From Limnohabitans sp. 2KL-51 (GTDB taxonomy: Bacteria; Pseudomonadota; Gammaproteobacteria; Burkholderiales; Burkholderiaceae_C), in NCBI RefSeq assembly GCF_003063645.1, contig NZ_NESJ01000011.1:1-64000 (forward strand): a DNA stretch of 64,000 nt. Direction: 5' to 3'. The position numbers and the translations under genes were made by a program. The notes beneath the pieces are model-generated. The model had not been told where the DNA came from. It did no database searches and was given only the letters and a program-made list of their open reading frames with translations. Positions 20,952-31,175 of this stretch are shown piece after piece (within the stretch, counting starts at the first letter, position 1; each line of letters starts with the position of its first letter).

Positions 20952-21845
20952 TCAGGCTGCGCCCTGAGCCGCTGCCACTTGTGCAGCCACTTCAGCGGCG
21001 AAGTCGTCAACCTTCTTCTCAATGCCTTCACCGACCACATACAAGGTGAATGCTTTCACGGTTGTACCAGAGGCCTTGAGCATTTGCTCAACGGTTTGCT
21101 TGTCATTTTTAACGAAAGACTGATTGAACAAAGAAACTTCTTTCAAGTATTTCTGCACAGAGCCTTCGACCATTTTGGTCACGATGTCTGCAGGCTTGCC
21201 GGATTCAGCCGCCTTGGCGGCGGCAACCGAACGTTCTTTTTCGATCAAATCGGCAGGCACTTCAGCGCTGGTCAAAGACACAGGCTTCATGGCGGCCACA
21301 TGCATGGCAACGTCTTTGGCGGCGGTTTCGTCACCTTCGTACTCAACCAACACGCCAATGCGAGTGCCGTGCAGGTAATTGGCGATCTTGGCACCACCGG
21401 CGGCGCGCTTGAAGCGACGGAAGCTCATGTTCTCGCCGATCTTGCCGATCAGGCCTTTGCGAACTTCTTCCAAGGTGGGACCGAAACTGTCCTGGCTGTA
21501 AGGCAATGCGCCCAAGGCGGCAAGGTCAGCAGGGTTGTGCTCGGCCACCAATTTGGCAGCGGCGTTGGCCAAAGCCAAAAAGCTGTCGTTTTTGGTCACG
21601 AAGTCGGTTTCGCAGTTGACTTCGATCATGGCGCCTGTAGTACCACTCACGAAACTGGTCACCACGCCTTCGGCGGTGACACGCGAAGCGGCCTTGCCAG
21701 CTTTGGTACCCAGTTTGACGCGCAACAACTCTTCGGCTTTGGCCATGTCGCCTTCGGCTTCAGTCAATGCTTTTTTGCACTCCATCATGGGGGCGTCGGT
21801 TTTTGCGCGCAGTTCGGCGACCATGCTTGCGGTAATTACAGCCAT
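20952..21845 (-). CDS. tsf: elongation factor Ts
   Basis: Guanine nucleotide exchange factor for EF-Tu. The 297-residue protein has the N-terminal UBA-like domain ([19 protein letters not shown]), the TDFV motif of the core ([12 protein letters not shown]), and the remaining dimerisation and C-terminal modules. It follows rpsB, with a terminator-like hairpin between the two. Confidence 0.98.
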   Translation of the reverse strand: MAVITASMVAELRAKTDAPMMECKKALTEAEGDMAKAEELLRVKLGTKAGKAASRVTAEGVVTSFVSGTTGAMIEVNCETDFVTKNDSFLALANAAAKLVAEHNPADLAALGALPYSQDSFGPTLEEVRKGLIGKIGENMSFRRFKRAAGGAKIANYLHGTRIGVLVEYEGDETAAKDVAMHVAAMKPVSLTSAEVPADLIEKERSVAAAKAAESGKPADIVTKMVEGSVQKYLKEVSLFNQSFVKNDKQTVEQMLKASGTTVKAFTLYVVGEGIEKKVDDFAAEVAAQVAAAQGAA

Positions 21846-21880
21846 TTGATTTCTCCGTATTCAGTCTTCAAGTCAAATTA

Positions 21881-21906
21881 AAAAAAAGGGGCCACGAAGC
21901 CCCTTT
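21881..21906 (-). terminator. hairpin terminator or attenuator between rpsB and tsf
   Basis: Stem AAAGGGGC / GCCCCTTT with a six-base loop followed on the minus strand by a further run of Ts. It lies 18 bases after the rpsB stop and 35 bases before the tsf start, so it probably sets a lower level of tsf relative to rpsB. Confidence 0.8.
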
Positions 21907-21923
21907 CATAGAGTCGCAGCAAC

Positions 21924-22673
21924 TCAGGCAGAAGCGTTGGCTTCTTCGACGAATTCGTCATTGCCTTCAGTCACAGCCTTGACCACGTCGTTGACCGCAT
22001 TGGCGCGGCCTTCGATGATGGCGTCAGCGATGCCGCGGGCGTACAAAGCCACAGCCTTGGCCGAGTCGTCATTACCTGGGATGATGTAGTCGATGCCTTC
22101 GGGCGAGTGGTTGGAGTCCACCACACCGATCAATGGAATGCCCAGTTTCTTGGCTTCCGAGATGGCGATTTTGTGGTAACCGACGTCGATCACGAAAATC
22201 GCATCAGGCAAAGCTGCCATGTCCTGGATGCCGCCGATGTCCTTTTCGAGCTTTTCCATCTCGCGTTTGAACATCAACTGCTCTTTTTTGCTCAGGCTGT
22301 CGAGGCCGACTTCTTGCTGAGCCTTCATGTCCTTCAGACGCTTGATCGAGGTCTTGACGGTTTTGAAGTTGGTCAACATCCCGCCCAACCAGCGCTGGTC
22401 AACGAAAGGAACGCCTGCGCGCTGGGCTTCAGCCGACACCAGATCGCGGGCCTGGCGCTTGGTGCCTACCATCAAAATGGTGCCACGGTTAGCCGACAGT
22501 TGCTTGGCGAACTTGATAGCATCCTGGAACATCGGCAGCGATTTTTCCAGGTTGATGATGTGAATTTTGTTGCGGTGACCGAAGATGAAAGGGGCCATCT
22601 TGGGGTTCCAGAAGCGGGTTTGGTGACCAAAGTGGACACCGGCTTCAAGCATTTCGCGCATGGTAACGGACAT
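21924..22673 (-). CDS. rpsB: 30S ribosomal protein S2
   Basis: Ribosomal protein of the small subunit back. The 249-residue product begins [18 protein letters not shown], the family signature, with a TTTGGAG motif upstream; 51 extra in-frame codons were trimmed. It also shows [12 protein letters not shown] and [11 protein letters not shown]. First gene of the rpsB-tsf-pyrH-frr block. Confidence 0.98.
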   Translation of the reverse strand: MSVTMREMLEAGVHFGHQTRFWNPKMAPFIFGHRNKIHIINLEKSLPMFQDAIKFAKQLSANRGTILMVGTKRQARDLVSAEAQRAGVPFVDQRWLGGMLTNFKTVKTSIKRLKDMKAQQEVGLDSLSKKEQLMFKREMEKLEKDIGGIQDMAALPDAIFVIDVGYHKIAISEAKKLGIPLIGVVDSNHSPEGIDYIIPGNDDSAKAVALYARGIADAIIEGRANAVNDVVKAVTEGNDEFVEEANASA

Positions 22674-22897
22674 AAAAATACTCCAAAGGTTGGGTCTAAA
22701 ATCCAGTCCACTCATTGCGCACAGCCAAAAAGACTGCTCGCAACACCTTGTCGGGACGGATTCGCGGATGAACTTTGCTTGCGCGTGAAAACACTGATTT
22801 GGCTTCATGTTGGTCATGACACCCAAAAGACAACTGTCGCGCTCTGCAAAGCCTTAGGATTATAGCATCCTGACTCTGCCAAAGCGGCCCTAATCCC

Positions 22898-24253
22898 ATG
22901 AAAGCTGACCTGATCGCCACCCGACAAGCCATACAGGCTGGATCCACAACCGTCCAAGCAGCCGCACAAGCATGCCTGGCCGTGGCGCAAAGCCCAGCCT
23001 GCAAGCATGGCTTCATGCAACTGACTCCCGATGCGCTGCAGCGCACAGCCAGCCATCCGCAAGTGGGGAAAAGCCCGCTCGCGGGCCTCGCGGTGTCTAT
23101 CAAAGACCTGTTTGACATCCAAGGGCAAATCACCCAGGCGGGCTCGATCGTTCTGAAAAATCAGCCGCCGGCTCAAACAGACTGCCTGGCCGTGGCGCGT
23201 TTGCGGGCCGCAGGTGCAGGCCTGATCGGGCGCACCAACATGGTCGAATTTGCCTTCTCCGGCATAGGCACCAACCCCCACCACGGCACCCCTGCCGCAT
23301 GGGACGGGCTGTACGACCAAGCCGTCGGTGGCCCCGGGCAGCCCCATGCGCCCGGCGGCTCCAGCTCGGGCGCGGCCGTGTCGGTGGCCACGGGTGCCGC
23401 CTTCATCGGTCTGGGCTCGGACACGGGCGGCTCCATCCGGGTGCCCGCCGCCTTGAATGGCATTGTTGGATTCAAGAACACAGCCCGCCTGGTGCCCACC
23501 CAAGGTGCCCTACCCCTGTCCACAACGCTGGACACCGTGTGCGCCATGACGCGCACCGTGAGAGACGCGATTTTGGCCCACGAAGTGCTCTCTGCCAGAC
23601 ACGTCCCCGCGGGGCAGCGGCCCCTTTCCGGCTACCGCTTGGCGGTGGTCAAGAGCTTGATGCAAGACGGCATGGACGCGACCGTGTCGCGTGCTTTCGA
23701 GCAGAGTCTGAACACGCTGCGGGCTGCGGGTGCGCGCATCGATGAGATCGCCCTGACCGAGCTGAACGGGTTGGCCCCCATGATGAGCACCGGCGGTTTC
23801 AGTCCGGCCGAGGGCTTTGCCTGGCACCGCGAATGGCTCGACCGGGACAGTGCCCGCTACGACCCCCGCGTCCTGCAGCGCCTGATGCGCGGCTCAGACA
23901 TGAAGGCCTACGAGTACATGGATTTGGTGGAGGCACGTCGGCAATGGATTCGCAGCGTGGAAACTGAATTGGTGGGTTACGACGCCGTGCTTTCGCCCAC
24001 CACCCCCATCACCGGTCCTAAGATCAGCGATGTGGCGCCGGGCGCTGAGCGCGACGCCGAGTTCTTCCGCATCAACGGTCTGCTGCTGCGCAACACCAGC
24101 GTGGTCAACACCCTGGATGGTTGCGGCATTTCCCTGCCCTGCCATGCGCCTGGCACTTTGCCGGTGGGTCTGATGGCTTGGCATGCCGCCATGCACGACG
24201 ACACCATCTTGCAACTGTCCTTGTTGCTTGAGCCCTTGTTGCAAAAGCACTGA
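22898..24253 (+). CDS. amidase-signature family amidase
   Basis: Predicted amide hydrolase of the amidase signature family. The 451-residue protein has the Ser-cisSer-Lys triad: lysine in SIKDLFD (about residue 69), the cis serine in GGSSSGAAVS, and the nucleophile serine in DTGGSIRVPAA. Substrate is unknown. GatA is less likely because no gatB or gatC neighbours it and some GatA features are absent. It is divergent from rpsB and four bases upstream of nnr. Confidence 0.9.
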   Translation: MKADLIATRQAIQAGSTTVQAAAQACLAVAQSPACKHGFMQLTPDALQRTASHPQVGKSPLAGLAVSIKDLFDIQGQITQAGSIVLKNQPPAQTDCLAVARLRAAGAGLIGRTNMVEFAFSGIGTNPHHGTPAAWDGLYDQAVGGPGQPHAPGGSSSGAAVSVATGAAFIGLGSDTGGSIRVPAALNGIVGFKNTARLVPTQGALPLSTTLDTVCAMTRTVRDAILAHEVLSARHVPAGQRPLSGYRLAVVKSLMQDGMDATVSRAFEQSLNTLRAAGARIDEIALTELNGLAPMMSTGGFSPAEGFAWHREWLDRDSARYDPRVLQRLMRGSDMKAYEYMDLVEARRQWIRSVETELVGYDAVLSPTTPITGPKISDVAPGAERDAEFFRINGLLLRNTSVVNTLDGCGISLPCHAPGTLPVGLMAWHAAMHDDTILQLSLLLEPLLQKH

Positions 24254-24257
24254 AACC

Positions 24258-25748
24258 ATGCAAAAGCTGTGCAGTTCATCCTTGTGGCCTGTTTATGGGC
24301 TAGATGCGCTGCGTCAGCTTGAACACCACTTGCAGTCCGGCAGCCCACGCCCTTTGATGCAGCTGGCGGGCCTGGCCGCTGCGCAACTGGCCTTGGCCAT
24401 CGCCCCCCATGCCCAGCGCATCTGGGTCGCCGCAGGCCCTGGCAACAACGGAGGCGACGGCCTGGAAGCCGCCTTGCAATTGCACCAATGGGGCAAGCAG
24501 GTTCTCGTCAGCTGGATGGGCTCAACGGCACATACTTCTCCCGATGTCCTCCTGGCCTGGCAACGGGCCAGCGCTGCAGGTGTCGCCCTCCAATCTGCTG
24601 TACCAGAGGCTTGGGCAAAGAACATGAATGACCAGGATTTGTGCATTGACGCACTGCTGGGCCTGGGGGCCAATCGGGCACTTGGGCCTGAAATGCAAGC
24701 CTGCGTGCAGGCCATCCAAAAGTTCCCCGGTCAGGTGCTGGCGCTCGACGGCCCGACAGGACTGAACCTGGAAAACGGGCAATGGATGGGCAGCTCCGAT
24801 GCCCAAACGGTGGCGGTGCGCGCCGACCACACACTGACCTTCATCGCCGCCAAACCCGGTCTTTTCATGGGCCATGGACGCGACGCTTGCGGCCACATCT
24901 GGCTGGACGACTTGGGCCACAGGGCAAATGACAGCGATGTGCCGCCACAAGCCTGGCTGAATGCGGCTTACGCACCTCCCGTCAAAAGCCACGCCAGCCA
25001 CAAAGGCAGCCATGGCGATGTGGCGGTGATCGGTGGTGAGCCCATGGCCTTGAGGGGTATGGGCATGACCGGGGCCGCCGTGTTGGCCGCCACCGCCGCA
25101 CTGCATGCCGGTGCGGGCCGAGTGATTTTGAGCTTGCTGTCGGGACAAGCCATAGATCATGCGCCGCCCGACCTGATGCAACGAGACTGGCAGCGGCTGG
25201 ACCTGGAGCAGCTGCATGTGGTCTGCGGTTGCGGGGGCGGCGAAGCCATCCGTGCGCGCATGCCCGAGGTGCTCCAGCGCAGCGCGCAATTGGCGCTGGA
25301 CGCCGATGGCTTGAACGCTGTGGCAGATGATCCCGGACTTCAAAACTTGCTGCGCCAAAGGGCAGAACTGAAACCCACCGTCATCACCCCTCACCCGCTG
25401 GAGGCGGCCAGGCTTTTGAAAACCAGCACCGCTCAGGTGCAAAGCAACCGACTCCAAGCTGCGCAAAATTTGGCCACCTTGTTTCACTGCACCGTGGTGC
25501 TCAAGGGTTCGGGCTCGGTGATCGCTGCAACCGGACAGACCAGTCGCATCAACACCTCGGGCAATGGCAGGCTGGCCACTGGCGGCACAGGCGATGTGCT
25601 GGCGGGCTTGGTCGGCGCCCGCATGGCTCAAGGCTTGGGGCCATTTGAAGCCGCCTGCTGCGCAGTGGCGCAGCACGGTCAGCTGGCCAATAACTGGCCA
25701 GCCGAATTGCCACTGACCGCCAGCGCCATGGCACAGCACCTGCGCTGA
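24258..25748 (+). CDS. nnr: bifunctional NAD(P)H-hydrate epimerase and dehydratase
   Basis: Repairs hydrated NADH and NADPH: an N-terminal epimerase interconverts the R and S hydrates and a C-terminal ADP-dependent dehydratase restores the S form. The 496-residue protein has the YjeF_N motif AAGPGNNGGDGLEAA and a YjeF_C kinase-like domain with GSHGDVAVIGG and GNGRLATGGTGDVLAG. Start at MQKLCSSS; 25 in-frame codons overlapping the amidase were rejected. It forms a two-gene unit with the amidase and converges on rnr. Confidence 0.95.
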   Translation: MQKLCSSSLWPVYGLDALRQLEHHLQSGSPRPLMQLAGLAAAQLALAIAPHAQRIWVAAGPGNNGGDGLEAALQLHQWGKQVLVSWMGSTAHTSPDVLLAWQRASAAGVALQSAVPEAWAKNMNDQDLCIDALLGLGANRALGPEMQACVQAIQKFPGQVLALDGPTGLNLENGQWMGSSDAQTVAVRADHTLTFIAAKPGLFMGHGRDACGHIWLDDLGHRANDSDVPPQAWLNAAYAPPVKSHASHKGSHGDVAVIGGEPMALRGMGMTGAAVLAATAALHAGAGRVILSLLSGQAIDHAPPDLMQRDWQRLDLEQLHVVCGCGGGEAIRARMPEVLQRSAQLALDADGLNAVADDPGLQNLLRQRAELKPTVITPHPLEAARLLKTSTAQVQSNRLQAAQNLATLFHCTVVLKGSGSVIAATGQTSRINTSGNGRLATGGTGDVLAGLVGARMAQGLGPFEAACCAVAQHGQLANNWPAELPLTASAMAQHLR

Positions 25749-25777
25749 ATAAAAGCCGTGCCTTAGCGGCGCGGCTT
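25749..25777 (-). terminator. terminator overlapping the rnr stop codon
   Basis: Imperfect ten-base-pair stem (AAGCCGTGCC / GGCGCGGCTT, one G-T wobble) with the rnr stop codon in the loop and TTTTATT following on the minus strand. It lies in the nnr/rnr convergence and may serve rnr. Confidence 0.6.
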
Positions 25778-28006
25778 GGTGCTGCGGGACCCTTTTTTCT
25801 TGGCGGCAGCCTTTTTCACCGAGGCTTTCAGGGCTTGGATCGGAGACCGGTTGCGCTCAGCATCGGCCAGACGACGATCTTGAGCGCCACGCTTTTTGTC
25901 GCGCCCGCCTTCAGCTGGTGCAGACAACCCCTTGTCACGCATGGCGCGCAGCACCAGATCGTCACCCGGATGAACCAAGCGAAAATCAATTTTTCGGCCA
26001 TCCAAATCCACCCGGCTGACCTGCACCTGCACCCGACTGCCAATGGCATAACGGATACCCGTGCGCTCACCGCGCAACTCTTGGCGCAACTCGTCAAAGC
26101 GGTAGTACTCGCCACCCAGCTCGGTGATATGCACCAGGCCTTCCACATACAAAGCGTCCAAAGTCACGAAGATGCCGAAGCTGGTGGCCGCCGACACCAC
26201 ACCACTGTATTCCTCGCCCAAGTGCTCGCGCATATATTTGCACTTGAGCCAGGCTTCTACATCGCGGCTGGCCTCGTCCGCGCGGCGTTCGTTGGCGCTG
26301 CAATGCAGGCCAGCAGCCTCCCAAGCACGTTGGTCGGCGGCCGACATGCGCACCCGTGGCGCAGACGACTCGGGCGCATCACCCTTGGCCGCGCGGCTTT
26401 TTTCAAGCCGTTTGCTCAGCTTGGCATGCGCCTCGCCAGGCACTGGCAAGCTGGGCAGCGAGTATTTGCGGCCCAGCAAAATCGCCTTGATGACTCGGTG
26501 CACCAACAAATCTGGGTAACGCCGGATAGGGCTGGTGAAATGAGTGTAAGCCTCATAGGCCAGACCAAAGTGCCCGCTGTTCACAGGCGTATAAATGGCT
26601 TGCTGCATAGAGCGCAGCAGCATGGTGTGGATTTGCTGCGCATCCGGACGGTCCTTGGTCGCTTGCGCGATCTTCTGAAACTCGCTGGTGTGCGGGTCAT
26701 CGCTGATGCTTAGCCCCAAGCCCAAGGCCTTGAGGTAATTGCGCAAGATGTCTTTTTTCTCGGCTGTGGGGCCTTCGTGCACCCGGAACAAGCCAGGGTG
26801 CTTGCCCTGCTGAATGAAGTCGGCGCTGCAGACATTGGCCGCCAGCATGGCCTCTTCGATCAGGCGGTGCGCTTCGTTGCGCACACGCGGGACAATTTTT
26901 TCTATGCGGCCACTCTCGTCGCAAACGATTTGTGTTTCGGTGGTCTCGAAGTCCACGGCACCGCGCACCGCACGCGAAGCCAGCAGCGCTTTGTAAACGT
27001 CTTGCAGGTTCATCAGGTCGGTGACGCGCTCCTTGCGCTTGGCCGCTTCTGGCCCGCGCGTGTTCCCTAAAATGGCGGCCACTTCGGTGTACGTGAAACG
27101 CGCATGGCTGTGCATCACAGCCGGGTAAAACTGGTAGGCATGCACATCGCCCTTGGCATTGACCAACATGTCACACACCATGCACAAACGGTCCACATCG
27201 GGGTTCAATGAGCACAAGCCGTTGGACAATTTCTCAGGCAGCATCGGAATCACACGGCGCGGAAAATACACGCTGGTGGCCCGGTCATAAGCGTCGATAT
27301 CGATGGCGCTACCCGTTTGCACATAGTGGCTCACGTCGGCAATCGCCACCAGCAAACGCCAGCCCTTAGCGGGGCCGACTTTGGCAGGTTCGCAATAAAC
27401 CGCATCGTCAAAGTCACGCGCGTCTTCGCCATCGATCGTGACCAAAGGCACATCGCGCAAATCCACCCGGTCCTTGCGGTCCTTGGCCAGCACCTTGTCG
27501 GGCAAGCCCTTCGCTTGGTCAACGCACAGGGCAGAGAATTCATGCGGCACGCTGTATTTGCGCACGGCGATTTCGATCTCCATGCCAGGGTCGTCGATTT
27601 CGCCTAACACCTCTTTCACGCGGCCCACGGGCTGTCCAAACAAGGCAGGCGGCTCGGTCAACTCGACCACCACCACCTGGCCCGGCTTGGCCGTGCCCGT
27701 AGCACCTTTGGGGATCATCACGTCCTGGCCGTAGCGCTTGTCTTCAGGCGCCACCAGCCACAAACCGCCTTCGTGCAGCAAACGGCCAATGATCGGTTGC
27801 TCAGGGCGTTCGACAATCTCGACCACTCGCCCTTCCGGGCGACCTTTGCGGTCCTGACGAACGATGCACACCTTGACGCGGTCGCGGTGCAAGACCGCAC
27901 GCATTTCATTGGACGACAAGTAAATGTCCGACTCACCATCATCACGGATCAAAAATCCATGACCATCACGGTGGCCTTGAACACTGCCAACAATTTCTTC
28001 CAGCAT
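25763..28006 (-). CDS. rnr: ribonuclease R
   Basis: Processive 3'-5' exoribonuclease that unwinds and degrades structured RNA, with roles in rRNA quality control and trans-translation. The 747-residue product has a cold-shock RNA-binding domain (GSVQGHRDGHGFLI), the RNB catalytic domain (VTIDGEDARDFDDAV with the metal-binding aspartates, FPRRVIPMLPEKLSNGLCSL) and an S1 domain followed by a Lys/Arg-rich tail. It lacks the extra N-terminal helix-turn-helix of the 813-residue E. coli enzyme. The start is the ATG of MLEEIVGS; an upstream TTG abuts its AAAGGA too closely. Confidence 0.94.
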   Translation of the reverse strand: MLEEIVGSVQGHRDGHGFLIRDDGESDIYLSSNEMRAVLHRDRVKVCIVRQDRKGRPEGRVVEIVERPEQPIIGRLLHEGGLWLVAPEDKRYGQDVMIPKGATGTAKPGQVVVVELTEPPALFGQPVGRVKEVLGEIDDPGMEIEIAVRKYSVPHEFSALCVDQAKGLPDKVLAKDRKDRVDLRDVPLVTIDGEDARDFDDAVYCEPAKVGPAKGWRLLVAIADVSHYVQTGSAIDIDAYDRATSVYFPRRVIPMLPEKLSNGLCSLNPDVDRLCMVCDMLVNAKGDVHAYQFYPAVMHSHARFTYTEVAAILGNTRGPEAAKRKERVTDLMNLQDVYKALLASRAVRGAVDFETTETQIVCDESGRIEKIVPRVRNEAHRLIEEAMLAANVCSADFIQQGKHPGLFRVHEGPTAEKKDILRNYLKALGLGLSISDDPHTSEFQKIAQATKDRPDAQQIHTMLLRSMQQAIYTPVNSGHFGLAYEAYTHFTSPIRRYPDLLVHRVIKAILLGRKYSLPSLPVPGEAHAKLSKRLEKSRAAKGDAPESSAPRVRMSAADQRAWEAAGLHCSANERRADEASRDVEAWLKCKYMREHLGEEYSGVVSAATSFGIFVTLDALYVEGLVHITELGGEYYRFDELRQELRGERTGIRYAIGSRVQVQVSRVDLDGRKIDFRLVHPGDDLVLRAMRDKGLSAPAEGGRDKKRGAQDRRLADAERNRSPIQALKASVKKAAAKKKGSRSTKPRR

Positions 28007-28034
28007 TGCACTGGGTTGAGCTATTTTTTTGATA

Positions 28035-28040
28035 TACAAT
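28035..28040 (+). promoter_or_regulatory. candidate -10 box of the tRNA-Leu gene
   Basis: TACAAT lies 17 bases upstream of the mature tRNA 5' end. A TTGAGC hexamer lies only 13 bases upstream of it, so the -35 assignment is unclear. It also falls in the short divergent gap to rnr. Confidence 0.35.
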
Positions 28041-28057
28041 CCTTTGATCCCTGAGGC

Positions 28058-28142
<85 letters not shown>

Positions 28143-28176
28143 ATCTTATCCCGTACGATAGGTTATAGACTGAGCA

Positions 28177-28207
28177 AGCCGTTGATTTCTGATCAACGGC
28201 TTTTTTG
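28177..28207 (+). terminator. Rho-independent terminator of tRNA-Leu
   Basis: Ten-base-pair stem AGCCGTTGAT / ATCAACGGCT with a five-base loop followed by TTTTTT. It lies 35 bases after the tRNA CCA. Confidence 0.88.
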
Positions 28208-28283
28208 TTGCCCGCTGCAAACCCACACACAGCACGGTGCACGCCGACAGCCCAATGGCTGCACCACATACCTCCTAGCCACG

Positions 28284-29672
28284 TCAAACGGGAACTCCCA
28301 CCAAATCGTGGCCTTCCACGCTCACAATGCGGGCCCGAGTGAACTCACCCACTTTGAGGGTCTTGCTCAGCTTTTCAGGCGGCAACAAGCGCACGACGCC
28401 ATCTATCTCGGGCGCATCACCAAAACTTCGGCCCACGCCACCACGACGGCCCATGGCCGGCGCGCTGTCCACCAAAACCTGCATGGTGGAACCCACACGC
28501 TGGTGCAAGCGGATAATCGACACCTCTTCGGCCACCGCCATGAAGCGGGCACGGCGCTCTTCGCGCAGCGCTTCGGGCAACATGCCCGGCAAATCATTGG
28601 CCGTGGCCCCCTTCACGGGGCTGTAGGCAAAGCAACCTGCGCGATCAATCTGCGCTTCGCGCAAAAAGCCCAGCAGGTGCTCGAATTCTTCTTCGGTCTC
28701 CCCCGGGAAGCCCGCGATGAAGGTGCTGCGAATCACCAGCTCGGGGCACAGTTCGCGCCAGCGCTGGATGCGCTCCAAGTTCTTCTCGCCGCTGGCCGGA
28801 CGCTTCATGCGCTTGAGCACATCGGGGTGGCTGTGCTGAAAAGGCACGTCCAGATAAGGCAACACCAAGCCCTGCACCATCAAAGGGATGATGTCGTCCA
28901 CGCTCGGGTAGGGGTAGACGTAGTGCAAACGCACCCAAGCATCGTGTTCGCGGGCCATCTCGCCCAATGCTTGCACCAACTCGAGCATGCGGGTTTTGAC
29001 CGGCTTGCCGTCCCAAAAACCCGTGCGGTACTTCACATCCACCCCATAGGCCGAGGTGTCTTGGCTGATGACGAGCAGCTCTTTCACACCGCCTGCAAAC
29101 AAGGCTTTGGCTTCTTTGAGCACATCACCAATTGGGCGCGAGACCAGGTCTCCGCGCATGGAGGGAATGATGCAAAAAGTGCAGCGGTGGTTGCAGCCTT
29201 CGCTGATTTTCAAGTAAGCATAGTGTCGAGGTGTGAGCTTGAGGCCCGCCTCGCCAAAACCACCCGGCACCAAATCCAGAAACGGGTCGTGGGGCTTGGG
29301 CAAATGTGTGTGCACCGCGTCCATCACCTCTTGCGTGGCGTGCGGCCCCGTCACCGCCAGCACGCTGGGGTGCATTTCCAGCACCATGTTGCCGCCACCC
29401 TCGCCTGTTTTGGCACCCAGGCAACCGGTCACGATGACCTTGCCGTTTTCGCTCAGTGCCTCGGCGATGGTGTCCAGGCTTTCCTTGATGGCTTCGTCAA
29501 TGAACCCACAGGTGTTGACGATGACCAGATCAGCGCCTACAAAGGTTTTGGAGGTTTGGTAACCCTCGGCGCTCAATTGCGTCAGGATCAGTTCAGAATC
29601 GGTCAGTGCCTTGGGGCAGCCCAGGCTGACAAAACCCACTTTAGGGGTCGGGAGGGGGGCAGTTACGGTCAT
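28284..29672 (-). CDS. rimO: ribosomal protein uS12 methylthiotransferase RimO
   Basis: Radical-SAM enzyme that methylthiolates an aspartate of ribosomal protein S12. The 462-residue protein has the N-terminal methylthiotransferase domain with conserved cysteines (SLGCPKA, NTCGF, TGCLG), the radical SAM cluster motif CNHRCTFC, and a C-terminal TRAM domain. Of the clustered ATGs, the one giving MTVTAPLP is preferred because GGAGG lies ten bases before it, while the ATG three codons earlier is almost adjacent to that motif. Neighbour of phaR. Confidence 0.96.
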   Translation of the reverse strand: MTVTAPLPTPKVGFVSLGCPKALTDSELILTQLSAEGYQTSKTFVGADLVIVNTCGFIDEAIKESLDTIAEALSENGKVIVTGCLGAKTGEGGGNMVLEMHPSVLAVTGPHATQEVMDAVHTHLPKPHDPFLDLVPGGFGEAGLKLTPRHYAYLKISEGCNHRCTFCIIPSMRGDLVSRPIGDVLKEAKALFAGGVKELLVISQDTSAYGVDVKYRTGFWDGKPVKTRMLELVQALGEMAREHDAWVRLHYVYPYPSVDDIIPLMVQGLVLPYLDVPFQHSHPDVLKRMKRPASGEKNLERIQRWRELCPELVIRSTFIAGFPGETEEEFEHLLGFLREAQIDRAGCFAYSPVKGATANDLPGMLPEALREERRARFMAVAEEVSIIRLHQRVGSTMQVLVDSAPAMGRRGGVGRSFGDAPEIDGVVRLLPPEKLSKTLKVGEFTRARIVSVEGHDLVGVPV

Positions 29673-29738
29673 TTCACTCATCCCTCCATTGTCCCCGCAA
29701 AAACGACCGGCCTGTGACAAAACGGCATATTGCCCTTC

Positions 29739-30341
29739 TTATGTCTTCAAACCCATCGCGCCCAAAAACTGATCGGTATTTTTCTGAAGCTGTTTTTGCA
29801 CCTGCTCTTGCATTTGCGCCATGACGGTTTGGGAGGGATCGGCAAGTCCTGAAAACATGTTTTGCATCAGCGGCGTCTGCCACTTCATGAACTGGTTCCA
29901 AACTTCGGGGCTTAGGGTCGGGCTGGATTGGCCCAGTTTGCTTTGCCAGTCCATGAAGGACTGAACGTGGTTTTCCAGATAGGAACCCATGTGTCCCTGC
30001 ATGGCATGGCCATAAAAACGGATGATGTTGGACAAGACAGCTTCGCTGAACATGGGCACCCCCGCAGACTCCTCCTCCAAAATAATCTGCAACAAAATGG
30101 AACGCGTCAGGTCTTCACCGGTTTTGGCGTCGACCACCAACAAGGGCTCAGAGGTCATGACCAGTTTTTTCAGCTCGGACAAGGTCACGTAACTGGACGT
30201 CTGCGTGTCGTACAAGCGGCGGTTAGGGTATTTTTTAATGATCCGAGAAACCGATTGTGGCGTTTCGGGTCTGCTGGCCGTCTTCTTGGACCGGGCGGTC
30301 TTTGTGGTTTGGGACGATTGAACTGGAGATTTGGCCGGCAA
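29739..30341 (-). CDS. phaR: polyhydroxyalkanoate synthesis repressor PhaR
   Basis: DNA- and granule-binding regulator that represses phasin and its own gene until polyhydroxyalkanoate granules form. The 200-residue protein has a basic N-terminal tail and the conserved PHA accumulation regulator DNA-binding domain (RIIKKYPNRRLYDT, about residues 33-46), then a central PHB-binding domain. It starts with TTG supported by AGGAG six bases upstream. No phaC, phaA or phaB lies in this window. Confidence 0.93.
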   Translation of the reverse strand: MPAKSPVQSSQTTKTARSKKTASRPETPQSVSRIIKKYPNRRLYDTQTSSYVTLSELKKLVMTSEPLLVVDAKTGEDLTRSILLQIILEEESAGVPMFSEAVLSNIIRFYGHAMQGHMGSYLENHVQSFMDWQSKLGQSSPTLSPEVWNQFMKWQTPLMQNMFSGLADPSQTVMAQMQEQVQKQLQKNTDQFLGAMGLKT

Positions 30342-30536
30342 AGAAAACTCCTGGTGGCAGGCAGCCTATGAAAAATCTGCTGCAATGCACCATTCTAGGC
30401 ACACACTTTGGGGCTTGTCGCCTTGGTTAACCCTGAGCTTTTCGAGAGTCACGTCAGAGCCAGACACCTTGGACTGCGAGGATTTTTGTTGTGCCTCCTG
30501 CCGATTCACTCTCTTTACCTGCGAAAATAGACAGTT

Positions 30537-31175
30537 ATGTTCACCGGAATCATCACCGGCGTGGGGCGAATCGTCGCCATCCACGACCTGGGTCGCTCTT
30601 TACACCACGGCAAGCGCCTCACCATCGAGGCACCCGCCGGGTACCTTGACGATGTCGGCCTGGGCGACAGCATCGCCCTGAACGGAGCTTGCATGACCGT
30701 CACCACCTTCAGCCCTGAGAGCCGCCAGTTCACCATCGACATCTCTGCTGAATCGCTTGACAAAACCAGCGGCTTGGACCAACAGGGCACCGTTAACCTC
30801 GAAAAAGCGCTCCGTGCCCATGACCGATTGGGTGGGCACATCGTTTCGGGCCACGTCGACGGCGTTGGACACATCAGCCACTTCGAACAGATTGGCGAAA
30901 GCTGGGAATTGCGCGTACTGGCACCGCACACCTTGGCCAAATACCTCGCCTACAAAGGCTCGATCACCGTCAACGGTGTGAGCCTCACGGTCAACAGCGT
31001 CACCGACCTGACCGCAGGTTGCGAAATCAGCATCAACCTGATCCCGCACACCGTGGACAACACCGCCCTGGGCAGCCTCAAAACGGGCAGCCGGGTCAAC
31101 CTCGAAATCGACACCGTGGCCCGTTACGTGGAGCGCATGCTCAGCGCTGGCCTGATCCAGAAAGACACCCCATGA
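30537..31175 (+). CDS. ribE: riboflavin synthase alpha chain
   Basis: Dismutates two 6,7-dimethyl-8-ribityllumazine molecules to riboflavin. The 212-residue protein has the duplicated lumazine-binding barrels: [12 protein letters not shown] with NGACMTV in the first, and [13 protein letters not shown] with NGVSLTVN in the second. First gene of ribE-ribBX-ribH-nusB; its stop overlaps the next start. No FMN riboswitch core is seen in the roughly 195-base leader. Confidence 0.96.
   Translation: MFTGIITGVGRIVAIHDLGRSLHHGKRLTIEAPAGYLDDVGLGDSIALNGACMTVTTFSPESRQFTIDISAESLDKTSGLDQQGTVNLEKALRAHDRLGGHIVSGHVDGVGHISHFEQIGESWELRVLAPHTLAKYLAYKGSITVNGVSLTVNSVTDLTAGCEISINLIPHTVDNTALGSLKTGSRVNLEIDTVARYVERMLSAGLIQKDTP

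Noticed and set aside
24522..25739. 405-codon minus-strand frame opposite nnr
   Set aside because: Antisense shadow with no recognisable motif.
30342..30536. FMN riboswitch upstream of ribE
   Set aside because: The conserved FMN aptamer boxes are not visible in this leader.
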